A stretch of 64,000 bases of DNA from Pseudaminobacter salicylatoxidans (GTDB lineage: Bacteria > Pseudomonadota > Alphaproteobacteria > Rhizobiales > Rhizobiaceae), in the NCBI RefSeq assembly GCF_003148475.1, contig NZ_QGGG01000014.1, positions 1-64,000 of the forward strand, given 5' to 3'. Within the stretch, counting starts at the first letter, position 1; the number at the start of each line of letters is the position of its first letter. Below, one piece after another: positions 48,852 through 57,617 of the stretch. The translations under genes were made by a program, and so were the position numbers. The notes under the pieces were generated by a model. It saw only the letters and a program-made list of their open reading frames with translations. It did not search any database and was not told the origin of the DNA.

Positions 48852-49565
48852 ATGATTCTGGACGAAAGTGATATCGAGGCAGAAAACCGTCGGCACGTTC
48901 AGAGCTCTGATGCTGCAAAACAGAACCTGAAACTGATTTCGTCCGCGGTCGATATGTTGACTGCTGTCGCGCGCCTTGAACTCGACGAAGCGGACGATGT
49001 CACGTTTATCAGGTTAGCGATTCGGGCGCTGAATTCAGCCGGCGCCGCGGGAAAATGCGCTCTTGCGGGATATTGGCAGCCTGCAGTGGCGAACGTCAGA
49101 GATTTGGTCGAGATCGATCTTCTCCTCGACCTTTTCCGAAGGCGACCGGCGGAAATAGCTCGGTGGCGTAATGCGGACGACCGAACTCTCAAAAATGAAT
49201 TCTCAGGTCGAAGGCTGCGAGAAACCCTGGACGATCTCGACCCGAAAAGCAGTGAATTTCGGCGTCTCGCCTACGAGCTCTTTTCTCAGCATGGTACTCA
49301 TCCTCGGCCTGATCGAGTTCATCTTATTTCTCCGGACGCAATGACCGTTATCGGCCCGTTTCCTGATGGCGACCGAATTATAGCGCTGACGTTCGACATC
49401 GCTCGGTTTCTCAGCCACGTTACGGGGTGCGTCACCAAATGGGTAGACGAGACGCGGATAAGTGATCCCTCGATGAAATTAGCTTACAGCACCAAACTAA
49501 TAGAATTTGCTTTGGACTTGGCCGAGTGGACAGTTTTCGATAAAGCGCGTCGACGCGGCACATAG
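48852..49565 (+). CDS. Hypothetical accessory protein, 237 aa
   Basis: I do not recognise this protein. It begins MILDESDIEAENRRHVQSSD and is predicted mostly helical, with SSAVDMLTAVARLELDEADD and LNSAGAAGKCALAGYWQPAV. No signal peptide or membrane helix is present. The sequence pattern resembles accessory-region proteins of the abortive-infection or DUF5677-like helical type, but this is only an impression. Base composition is lower in GC than the core genes to the left. Confidence 0.6.
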   Translation: MILDESDIEAENRRHVQSSDAAKQNLKLISSAVDMLTAVARLELDEADDVTFIRLAIRALNSAGAAGKCALAGYWQPAVANVRDLVEIDLLLDLFRRRPAEIARWRNADDRTLKNEFSGRRLRETLDDLDPKSSEFRRLAYELFSQHGTHPRPDRVHLISPDAMTVIGPFPDGDRIIALTFDIARFLSHVTGCVTKWVDETRISDPSMKLAYSTKLIEFALDLAEWTVFDKARRRGT

Positions 49566-49600
49566 CAAGCAACATCCCGCGTAAGTCAATCTTTGTCACT

Positions 49601-50182
49601 TCATTCGATCGTCAGCGTCCCGCCGAGAGCTTTGATCGCTTTGTCGACCTTGCGAAAATCGTGCTTCTTCCGGCGTGCCGCCAACCTGCTGAAGTAGTGG
49701 CCGGTGCCGGCGTAGACGTCGAGATCCGGCATGAAATGCCCTTTGGTACGACAAGCCTCCCTCACGTCGTCGAGGACCGGATGGCTGGTCTTCACATACG
49801 GCTTGCGCCACCTCTTCAATCCCATCTGGTAGCCGCTGACCTGGAGCGACACATAGGTCCGGCCTGGGAATGCCGCGAGCAGTTCTGCCTTGCTGACCGT
49901 GGGAAACAGGCGCTTCAGCTTGGCTCGATCGGCGGCCGTCCAGGCCGCCTTAGGAGTGCTTAGGCCCATCAGATGGCATTGCCCTCTAATTGCGGCCATC
50001 GACCGTTCGGGCAGCCGCTTTTTTATCGCCTTGTAATCGGGAAAGTGCTTCTTCAGCACCGCCCGTTCGGAAGACTTCCACAAGGTGTGGCCGTTGGGCG
50101 TTCGACCAGCCTTTCTAATCTTGTCTTTCGCTGCCAGGCTTCTGTTCAGCCAGGCCATATCTGCTGATCGATACGTCATCAT
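49601..50182 (-). CDS. Hypothetical protein with two Myb/SANT-like repeats
   Basis: Basic protein of about 193 residues. Two repeats have the tryptophan-led, three-helix pattern of Myb/SANT-like DNA-binding units: LWKSSERAVLKKHFPDYKAI...RSMAAIRGQCHLMGL and AWTAADRAKLKRLFPTVSKA...RTYVSLQVSGYQMGL. A basic C-terminus follows (RLAARRKKHDFRKVDKAI). Such proteins in rhizobial islands are probably DNA-binding. GTGGAG upstream supports the ATG pair near 50182. No neighbour explains its role. Confidence 0.6.
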   Translation of the reverse strand: MMTYRSADMAWLNRSLAAKDKIRKAGRTPNGHTLWKSSERAVLKKHFPDYKAIKKRLPERSMAAIRGQCHLMGLSTPKAAWTAADRAKLKRLFPTVSKAELLAAFPGRTYVSLQVSGYQMGLKRWRKPYVKTSHPVLDDVREACRTKGHFMPDLDVYAGTGHYFSRLAARRKKHDFRKVDKAIKALGGTLTIE

Positions 50183-50514
50183 CAATGCTCCACCAACGGC
50201 AGCGGCGCATCGAACGAGATTCGGACTTCATAGGATTTCGATGCCATGCCATCATGAAACGGACTTAGCAGCCACCGTGAAGCCCAGTTACGGCTTTCCA
50301 CCGATCTGTCCTCAACAGGCCGTTAATCAGAACGCTCGAATCCTCCATGTTGCAGTGCGGAGGTGCCGAGAGTTCTATCTTTGGGATGCTGTTGAGCTCG
50401 AACTTAGGGCACCGTCTGCGGCTTGAAGGATTGACGGCTTGGGGAATTCTGCGCACCTTGCAGAAAGGAACCGTGTTCGACGATTACCATTCGCACGGCC
50501 ATCATGAGATGGTT
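50183..50514. other. About 330 bases without a supported gene
   Basis: No convincing coding sequence is seen between the SANT-like gene and the Panacea promoter. Short open frames exist but lack ribosome sites or recognisable motifs. Confidence 0.45.
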
Positions 50515-50549
50515 TTTACAAACCTGCTAAAATCACTATATAGCAGGTT
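50515..50549 (+). promoter_or_regulatory. Promoter and operator of the Panacea module
   Basis: TTTACA (50515-50520), a 16-base spacer and TATATA (50537-50542) form the promoter. AACCTGCTA at 50521-50529 and its exact complement TAGCAGGTT at 50541-50549 flank 11 bases, placing a 9-bp inverted repeat across the spacer and the -10 box. This is the layout of an autoregulated toxin-antitoxin operon. Confidence 0.7.
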
Positions 50550-50580
50550 GTAATGCAACCCTAGACGAACGGAGGGCAAG

Positions 50581-51051
50581 ATGTACGACGCACGCCATAT
50601 TGCCAACTGGTTCGTTGAGCGCGCCCGGCGGGACGGGTACATCCTGTCAATCATGTCTCTGTTAAAGTTGGTCTATATCGCGCATGGCTGGCATCTAGAA
50701 ATGCGCAACGCTCCGCTATTTGGCAACAAAATCGAAGCTTGGAAGTATGGGCCAGTTATCCCTGACGTATATGCCGCGTTTCGCGGACAAGGGATCAACG
50801 TCTCGAGCGCGATAGCCATCCCTAACGCCGTAGCGATATCAGAATGGGACTCTCATTTGCTGGAGGAAGTGTATCGCATTTACGGCCGCCTTCCAGCGAC
50901 GACGCTTTCTGAGATGACGCACGAGCCTGGTGGCCCTTGGGAACAAGCCACAAAGAGGTGGGGATGGTTCGCGCCTATTCCCAACGATCTGATCCAGCCT
51001 CATTATGAGCAGAAACGGCGCATCGCCTCAAAGGCGGAGAATAATGGGTAA
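50581..51051 (+). CDS. Panacea-domain (DUF4065, SocA/GepA-like) antitoxin
   Basis: Protein of 156 residues. The Panacea domain is clear from MYDARHIANWFVERARRDGY, LSIMSLLKLVYIAHGWHLEM and NKIEAWKYGPVIPDVYAAFR. Panacea proteins neutralise many unrelated toxins and include SocA and the phage protein GepA. CGGAGGGCAAG precedes the ATG. The gene overlaps the next by 8 bases, and a palindrome covers its promoter, so the pair is probably a toxin-antitoxin module with this as antitoxin. Confidence 0.88.
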   Translation: MYDARHIANWFVERARRDGYILSIMSLLKLVYIAHGWHLEMRNAPLFGNKIEAWKYGPVIPDVYAAFRGQGINVSSAIAIPNAVAISEWDSHLLEEVYRIYGRLPATTLSEMTHEPGGPWEQATKRWGWFAPIPNDLIQPHYEQKRRIASKAENNG

Positions 51052-51499
51052 AGGTGATTCCCCGCCGCAACTTCCTCAGGATTTAGATGCGACCTCCGCG
51101 CAGAAGGCTGCTAATGCCGAATTAGAAGCGCGTATTGCCCAACTGGAGGAGCAGTTGGCAATGAGCGATCTATCGTGGGAATGGCAATCCCGTAGGTTGC
51201 TTATGTCGGAAATTCGCCAACGAATTAACGCTAGGAGAATCGCCACTGGGGTAGCAATAATTGCTATAATATTTATGGCAGCGCTCGTTGCTCATTCCAC
51301 ACACAAGTTTTTCTGGCTTCATTTTATTACTATACCGCAATCGGTCGCAATTGCATTTGTTCTTGGGCCCATCATTTCAATCACCACACTTTCTGTTGTT
51401 TTGCTCATTGGAGCTTTTAGGCGATTTAAAGACGACGACATGGACAAGGTCAGTGTTGGGTCGCTTGCTACAGAGGCTATTCGACGCGCGGTCTCGTAA
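51044..51499 (+). CDS. Coiled-coil, two-helix membrane protein; candidate toxin of the Panacea module
   Basis: Protein of 151 residues. A probable coiled coil (residues 19-62, NAELEARIAQLEEQLAMSDL onward) precedes two membrane helices, ATGVAIIAIIFMAALVAHS and SVAIAFVLGPIISITTLSVV, and a charged tail (RRFKDDDMDK). It starts inside the Panacea gene. Panacea systems are known to pair with small membrane toxins that depolarise the cell, and this fits by position and topology. I recognise no toxin family, so its toxicity is inferred. Confidence 0.65.
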   Translation: MGKGDSPPQLPQDLDATSAQKAANAELEARIAQLEEQLAMSDLSWEWQSRRLLMSEIRQRINARRIATGVAIIAIIFMAALVAHSTHKFFWLHFITIPQSVAIAFVLGPIISITTLSVVLLIGAFRRFKDDDMDKVSVGSLATEAIRRAVS

Positions 51500-51594
51500 T
51501 TTCCACGCGAGGTAGCCTGAACTCGGCTGACTATCTTCGATTCGAGCGGTCCGTCAGCATCACTGCGTCGACGCGGACCCGAAAATCCCGTGTG

Positions 51595-51770
51595 TCACGC
51601 AGCCCGCGCCAACTTCATCGCCTCATGCACGGAGCTTATCGGAGCGCCTCTCTCTTCAGCCATGGCCACCGGTGACCGAGCGGCAATAAAGCCTTCACCT
51701 GGTTCAGCTTGCGGCCGAGCGCAACCTTCTCCTCGTCGCTAAGCTGGCGCTGGGATGCATTTCTTTTCAT
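51595..51770 (-). pseudogene. Remnant of a small DUF3102-like gene, frameshifted
   Basis: The frame opens at ATG 51770, overlapping the stop of the ribbon-helix-helix gene by ATGA, and reads SDEEKVALGRKLNQVKALLP before ending at 51636. Shifting one frame near 51670 continues with MAEERGAPISSVHEAMKLAR to a stop at 51595. The combined text resembles short DUF3102-type proteins of phages and plasmids. Either a broken gene or two tiny frames; no function is assigned. Confidence 0.35.
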
Positions 51771-51952
51771 ATCCGCTCCGCCCGCTCACCGTCGGGCGCT
51801 TTCCGTTTTCGCCTTTTTAGCTCGCGCTCTACGGCGCGCCGCACGAAATCGGCCCGATTTTCCCCAGGTTCCAAGACGGAATCGATCCGGTCGAATGTCC
51901 CTTCCGGAAAGCGCCCCGGCATCTGATCAAAGTTTGTCTTCTTGCGTCCCAC
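51767..51952 (-). CDS. Ribbon-helix-helix protein (antitoxin-like DNA binder)
   Basis: Basic protein of about 61 residues with MPGRFPEGTFDRIDSVLEPG followed by ENRADFVRRAVERELKRRKR, the beta strand and two helices of a ribbon-helix-helix DNA-binding fold, common in antitoxins. The start is uncertain: GTG 51952 is used because the TTG at 51988 would overlap an operator-like repeat. The following coupled frame is too degraded to be a clear toxin. Repeated AGATATC palindromes just upstream are its likely binding sites. Confidence 0.6.
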   Translation of the reverse strand: MGRKKTNFDQMPGRFPEGTFDRIDSVLEPGENRADFVRRAVERELKRRKRKAPDGERAERI

Positions 51953-51966
51953 GTCATGAGTTTTGG

Positions 51967-52035
51967 GAGATATCAGAATGCGAGTCAACGAGACGCGATT
52001 TCAGATATCTGATATTTACGAATAGTAGATATCTA
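51967..52035. promoter_or_regulatory. Cluster of AGATATC operator-like repeats
   Basis: AGATATC occurs three times, at 51968, 52003 and 52028; the last two are inside perfect palindromes TCAGATATCTGA (52001-52012) and TAGATATCTA (52026-52035). They lie between the ribbon-helix-helix gene and the divergent DUF4815 phage gene, where a dimeric repressor would control both. Confidence 0.55.
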
Positions 52036-52081
52036 ATATCGGCGTTCGGGGCATGACTTCCCCGGAAACTTGGAGGTTCCA

Positions 52082-55000
52082 ATGTTCGAACACAAGAGCG
52101 GCCTTCCCCTCGCCTATGACAGGGCCGAAGGTCGGCCGGAACAGCAGGCCGTGACCTTTTATGGCCGGCGTCCGCTTATTCAGGGCGCCGAACTGAATGA
52201 GTTGCAGACGATCATCCGTGGCCGCCATGATCGCCTTGGCCGACTGATCGCCAAAGATGGCGACCGCGTCGAGGGGGCGTCCGCAGTTGTCGACACCGAG
52301 GCCGGCACGGTTACGCTTACCGAAGGTCAGATTTTTGTTGCCGGTGATGTCGTTCCAGTAGCTGAAGCAGTGCTCACCGGTGTGACCATGGTCGGCCGGG
52401 CCGAGATCGGGGTGCGCCTCCAGCGCCAGTGGATCACATCAGAAGATGATCCGGATCTCCTCGGCCTTGTGCCTGGATCTCTGGCGGAAGGCGAAGAAGG
52501 CGCTGCGCGCGAGTTGATCTCGCTGATCTGGGGAACCCCGGAAGACGGGGCCGAAGGCGAGTTCGTGCAGGTCTACCTTCTGCAGGACGGGACTATTCTT
52601 GACCAGACGCCGCCGCCTGCCCTGTCGGGCTTCACGCAGGCGCTCGCGGCCTACGACCGCCCGCATGGGCACTATATCGTGTCCGGGTGCCGCGTCACGG
52701 CGCTCGGCGCCGATGACGGCGAACAGGTTTTTTCGATTGAGCAGGGCGAGGTCAACGTCAACGGCTTCAAAACCACTCGCTTTGCTGCGCTGAGACACGC
52801 GGAGCCTGAGGTCTGGGACTTCGGCGCCGTTCCCGGCGAGACTCACACCTATACCGGCGGGGCAAGCGTAACCCTCCAACTCGCACAGTTCCCGATCGAC
52901 ACCGTTTCCCGGATCCTTTTGACGAAGGAAAAAACGGTCAATCTCACGCGCGGCGCGATCGAGAACGGCATTGATGGGCTTCCCGACACCAGTGTGGTCC
53001 AGATCGTCGAGGTCAAACAGGGCGGCACGACCTACGCGGAGGGCACCAGCTGGGTGCGCACAGGCGATGGCGTCGATTGGGCTCCGGTTGGGCCGGAGCC
53101 CGCCACCGGCTCGCAGTATTCCGTGAAATATCGGTATCGTGCGGATGTCCAGGCGGACAGCATGACCGATCGCTCGATCACTGTCAGCGGTGGCGCGACG
53201 GGTGGCGACGTGATCATCACCTACACATTCAAGCTCCCGCGCGTGGATCTCCTCTGCCTGCGTCAGGACGGATCACCGGCCTATGTGCTCGGCATCTCTG
53301 CCCGCGAGAATGCGATGCCGCCCGTGCCGCCGGCCGATGTCCTGCCTCTTTGCAAGGTTTTCAATGACTGGATGGGGACCCCGGAGGTCGTCAATGATGG
53401 CGTCCGCTCACTGCCTATTCGGAGATGTGGCGATTCTTCAACCGCATCTACGATCACGACCGCCTGATCCAACTCGAGCGGCTGAAAAGCGGAATCGATG
53501 CACGTGAGCCCGTCGCGAAAAAAGGCATGTTCATCGACCCCCTCGTCGACGACACCTATCGAGACGCTGGCGTGCCTCAAACGGCTGCCATCGGCGACGG
53601 CATGATGCAGTTGCCGATTGATGTCACCTTCTTCCAGGCGGACATCGCGGCGCCGCTCATGCTTGATTGGGTCGAGGAGGTGATCGTCGACCAGTCCCTG
53701 AAGACTGGCTGCACCAAGATCAATCCCTATCAGAATTTCAAGCCGCTGCCCGGCGCCCTGAAGCTCACGCCGGCATCGGACTTCTGGACCGAGAGCACGA
53801 CGGAATGGTTGTCGCCGCAGACGCAGGAATTTAACCGCGGAGTCCGTACCGGCAGCGGCCCGTTGGAAACGACCAGTTCGGAAACGCGCCTGGTCGACCA
53901 TCGGAGCCAGCAGGCAGAGTTCCTGCGGCAGATCAATATCAGTTTCGCGGCATCAGGCTTCGGCGCGGGTGAGATCGTCGAGAAGCTGACCTTTGACAAC
54001 GTCAGCGTGCTTCCTGCCGGCGGATTAACTGCGAACGCCGGTGGCGTAGTCAGCAGCACCTTCAAGATTCCTGCGCGCGTGACCGCTGGCACGAAAACCG
54101 TGCGTATCACAGGCAAGGGCGGCAGCGAGGCAACGGCGCTTTTCACCGGACAGGGAACCATAGAGATCGACGTCATGCGTCGCGTCACCACGATCGAGCG
54201 GTGGACGGCGGGTATGACCGTCGTTCAGCGGGGAGTGATTCAACCAGGCGGCGCTCATGGTGGGGACCACTCGGGAAGCCATGGCGATAGCAGCAGCGGT
54301 ACGAGTGCCGGCGGCGCCGACCCCCAGGCTCAGAATTTCATGCTGCCTGAGTTGCGCCAACTCGTTGGTCTCGACTTCCATCTTTGCAAGATCGGGAACC
54401 GCGCGCACCACGTCCTGGTGCATCAGGTCTCCGTTGAGAATGGCTGGCCGACCGTCGATGTCATGGCGGAGGCCGTCGTGCCTATGGCCACCACACAGTT
54501 GGGTTGGCAGCAGGCGCGTTTCGCACTGCCGGTGACCACCCCGGATGACCGAGACCATTCGATGGTGGTCAAGACGGATGACGGCGAGCATTCGATCTCG
54601 TACGCCGCTCTTGGCGGCTTCGATGCGAGCCTCCAGCGGAAAGTCACGACGCATCCGTATCCGATCGGGCCTCGCCTTGACTCCGTCAACGCAAAGACCT
54701 GGACGCCGCATCAGGGTGAAGCACTCTCGTTCCGCTTGGTGGCCGCAAAGTATCCGGTCACCACGAAGACGATACCGCTCGGCGAGTTCGACCTGGTCGA
54801 CTGCTCGGATATTCAGGTGCGTGCGGCCGTCGAACTGCCAAGCGCTGCATGTTCGGTTGTATTTGAGATCGAGCGCACCAATGGCACGGTATGGCAGTTG
54901 CTGCCGTTCCAGGTCATGCAACTCAATGAGTACATCACCGAGCGGGTGAAGCTTCGGGCTGTCTTGAAAGGCACGGCAAAGCTATCGCCGATCGTCTACG

Positions 55001-55329
55001 CGCCGATCCAGTTGCTGGCCGGCAAGATCGCGACCACGGCAACCTACGTTTGCCGTGCCTTCAAGTTTGGCAATAACGTCAATTTGACCTCCTACATCAA
55101 GGTCTTCCTGCCGGGCGGCACTACCGTCTCGATGGAGTATGACAAGGCAGATGGCACGTGGGTCGAGATCCCCCTCACCACAACCGAGCAACTGAATTTT
55201 CCACTCTGGTCCGAGCGCAAGCACAGCAAATCGGCCCTGACGGCGACGGAAGGTCGGCTGCGCATCACGTTGACCGGCAGCCCTGCCGCTCGGCCGATCC
55301 TCGGCGACCTCGGCGCGGCGATCATGTGA
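52082..55329 (+). pseudogene. DUF4815 phage structural protein, split by a frameshift
   Basis: A single phage-type protein of about 1080 residues is present in two frames. The first part (52082 to about 53415) starts MFEHKSGLPLAYDRAEGRPE with QGAELNELQTIIRGRHDRLG, the N-terminal mark of DUF4815. At 53411-53418 the frame shifts: one base is missing after CTGCC, and the true sequence continues as YSEMWRFFNRIYDHDRLIQL to 55329. GGAGG precedes ATG 52082. No other tail, capsid or terminase gene is adjacent, so it is a stranded prophage piece. A sequencing error could also cause the shift; a slippery site is not apparent. Confidence 0.75.
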
Positions 55330-55370
55330 GATCACGTCCTTGAAGATTGCGAACAGGGAATTTAATGATC

Positions 55371-55400
55371 CGAAGGTTTAGATTAAGAGCTAAACCTTCG
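55371..55400. terminator. Bidirectional hairpin between convergent phage genes
   Basis: CGAAGGTTTAG and CTAAACCTTCG pair in a perfect 11-bp stem with loop ATTAAGAG. It covers the stop codon of the S49 peptidase gene and follows the DUF4815 gene by 41 bases. T-runs are short on both sides, so it is a probable but not classic terminator. Confidence 0.6.
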
Positions 55401-56606
55401 ATTGGCCGCCTCGACAGCTTGGTTCCAGCCGCCGGTGGAAGGTACCGCCGTTGGATCGCCGAGGCCAAGAGCGTCGGAGGCGGTCTTTCGGCGGATATAC
55501 GTTTCCCGAGGATCGGCCGCGACGACTACGGCCAACGCTTGGAGGTCCTCGCGTGCGGCCTGAAGCATCTTCGCCACTTCAACAGCCGAAATGTTGGTAT
55601 CCATGAGGAAGTTGCGGAGGGTCGGGACGGCAGCGCCGTCTTCCAGCCTCATAATCGCAAGGCCGCGTTGGCGCACCGCGAGCTTGGCCTGTTCGACGGT
55701 CTCGTCCAAAGCGCCAGGTGAAGACCCCGGCACTGCGACGGCCATTGACTGCGCCGGCATCGCTACCGTCTTAGCGGCGCGTCGCGCGCCGGCGGCGCGC
55801 TGCAGCGCCTTGAGTGCGGCTTCAAACTGGCCAACCTCGTCCGCCATTCGCTTCGACACCGCGTTCGCGCCAATCTCGACACCGCCGGCCCCAAACTCGG
55901 CAATCACGATTGCTTTGGAGACGCCCCTGTACCTAGCCACAGCCGTGACGAAGACGTTGCCGAGGTCGTCGACCATTTTCTGGATTCTGGCCTTTCCGGC
56001 GTCGCTATGAACGTCGGGACGTTTGCCCGGCGATTGCGATGACACGAATTCGATACGACTGATACCGTTGCGCTCATCAGCCTTGGTACGGTCCGTGACG
56101 CCGAGCACGACGCCTATAGAGCCGAGGGTGGCCGCATCGCTGACGACCATCTTTTCCGCAGCGCAGCCGATCCAGTAGGCACCGGAGCAAGCCATACCGC
56201 TCACATATGCGTGGATCGGCTTCGTGCCGCGTGCCGAGTAAACTGCTGCCGCGAGTTCGTCACATCCGTTCGCCTCGCCGCCGGGGCTGTCAATTTGGAG
56301 CATGATGCCCTCGATGCTTTTGTCATCGAGGGCCGCCTGGAGGTCTCGGCGCAGGATCTCGTATGAAGTTGCACCGGAGAATTGGACAAAGAGGTTCGCC
56401 TTTTTGAAGAGCGGTCCTGAAACGTCCAGAATCGCGATGTTGTCGCGAATTCGCATCTTTTCGCCGTTCCGGGCATTGGCAGATCGATAGGCTTCAAGCG
56501 CTTCCGGCGTCGCCAAATTCTCTCGCGCCGCGATGCTCAGTAATTCTTCCACTCGTTCGGGTAGCATTGCCCAAGGCGTCGACAAGGCTGTCTCAAATGC
56601 GCGCAT
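55383..56606 (-). CDS. Phage-type S49 peptidase (SppA/protein C-like)
   Basis: ClpP-fold serine peptidase of 407 residues like phage head-maturation proteases. The N-terminal ELLSIAARENLATPEALEAY precedes the catalytic domain: IEGIMLQIDSPGGEANGCDE, the nucleophile serine in YVSGMACSGAYWIGCAAEKM, and SSQSPGKRPDVHSDAGKARI. A long helical C-terminus (about 260-407) may be scaffold-like. GAGG upstream supports ATG 56606. In intact phages it lies beside portal and capsid genes, which are absent here. Confidence 0.85.
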   Translation of the reverse strand: MRAFETALSTPWAMLPERVEELLSIAARENLATPEALEAYRSANARNGEKMRIRDNIAILDVSGPLFKKANLFVQFSGATSYEILRRDLQAALDDKSIEGIMLQIDSPGGEANGCDELAAAVYSARGTKPIHAYVSGMACSGAYWIGCAAEKMVVSDAATLGSIGVVLGVTDRTKADERNGISRIEFVSSQSPGKRPDVHSDAGKARIQKMVDDLGNVFVTAVARYRGVSKAIVIAEFGAGGVEIGANAVSKRMADEVGQFEAALKALQRAAGARRAAKTVAMPAQSMAVAVPGSSPGALDETVEQAKLAVRQRGLAIMRLEDGAAVPTLRNFLMDTNISAVEVAKMLQAAREDLQALAVVVAADPRETYIRRKTASDALGLGDPTAVPSTGGWNQAVEAANRRFSS

Positions 56607-56852
56607 CGGTTAAATCCTCAGGAGGTTAGGCTCCGGTGAATCTACCTGATGAGTGGCGAGTCCGTCCAAAGAGGGAGCGAGTCAATGGAAGAGGAGGGTC
56701 GGGAGCGGTCCCGCTTGCTTTTTCAACCAGGCCATTGCAAGAAAAATCATGACTTATGCACAAACTTTATTGTCCAGCGGTCTTAGCTGTTCCCCTGGAA
56801 CTTGAACTAACCTTAGACTCAGTGTCTTCTCAGGGCAACTTTGGGAGTAGAC

Positions 56853-57218
56853 ATGCCTTCAGGCTCGTTTCAACGTCGCGTGTGGCAATGGGTTGTCGCG
56901 TGCTTTCCAGCATCGGTGCACCTCAATGTACAGGAGCGCAATCATCGCTTCCTTGAGGAAGCGCTCGAACTCGCTCAAGCGAACTCTTGCACAAAGGACG
57001 AGGCACTTGAACTGGTGGAATACGTGTTCGGTAGGACGAAAGGTGATTTGCGCCAAGAAGTTGGTGGCGTCCTCGTGACGCTCGCGGCCCTTTGCAACGC
57101 CACCAGTATCGACATGGATGAGGCCGCCGAACAGGAACTGGATAGGAACTGGTCCCGCATTGATCGAATCCGCGCGAAACAAGCTGCCAAACCTCAAGGA
57201 TCAGCTCGTCCTCAATGA
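56853..57218 (+). CDS. MazG-like nucleotide pyrophosphohydrolase-domain protein
   Basis: Small helical protein of about 121 residues. The pattern NVQERNHRFLEEALELAQAN, DEALELVEYVFGRTKGDLRQ and EVGGVLVTLAALCNATSI matches phage-associated MazG-like proteins, a fold with acidic residues that bind magnesium and cleave nucleoside triphosphates. GGGAG precedes ATG 56853. It probably belongs to the prophage remnant or island rather than the housekeeping MazG, which is about twice as long. Confidence 0.75.
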   Translation: MPSGSFQRRVWQWVVACFPASVHLNVQERNHRFLEEALELAQANSCTKDEALELVEYVFGRTKGDLRQEVGGVLVTLAALCNATSIDMDEAAEQELDRNWSRIDRIRAKQAAKPQGSARPQ

Positions 57219-57290
57219 ACGTAGTCTTAGCCGATCAGCGTGGCGTAAGCCTCGCCACCCAATACTGCGCAAGCGGACGCTGACTCGCGG

Positions 57291-57617
57291 ATGCAGATTT
57301 CGTATGGGACGGTCGATCTAAAACATTGCTGCCTCAACCGTGACGTAGCGGAACAAAGGCTTGGAAGAACATATGCAGACCGCCTAGTCACCGAACTTGC
57401 GGATGCGGAAGCTTTCGAGAATGTCCAAGGGTGGCATGAAATCCTGGGGGATGACGTAACCATAAATGACGATGAGAGCTTTGAAGTCGCTATCGGTTCG
57501 AGTTACACGGCAACCTTCGTGAGCGTGGATCAGAATGTCGCACTAACGGAAGCTGGGCGGATTGACTGGTCGAGTGTTGAATTTGTGAAACTGACAGCCA
57601 TATCGGAAGTACGATGA
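57291..57617 (+). CDS. HigB/RelE-like toxin candidate
   Basis: Protein of 108 residues with CCLNRDVAEQRLGRTYADRL followed by VTELADAEAFENVQGWHEIL, resembling the core of RelE/HigB-type ribosome-dependent ribonucleases. The C-terminus (SSYTATFVSVDQNVAL) gives the final strands. Known catalytic residues of the family are not clearly conserved. The stop overlaps the start of an XRE-metallopeptidase gene by ATGA, the usual toxin-first order of HigBA pairs. Confidence 0.55.
   Translation: MQISYGTVDLKHCCLNRDVAEQRLGRTYADRLVTELADAEAFENVQGWHEILGDDVTINDDESFEVAIGSSYTATFVSVDQNVALTEAGRIDWSSVEFVKLTAISEVR

Noticed and set aside
53400-53425. Programmed frameshift in the DUF4815 gene
   Set aside because: No slippery heptamer or downstream pseudoknot is evident, and the shift needs one inserted base; mutation or sequence error is simpler.
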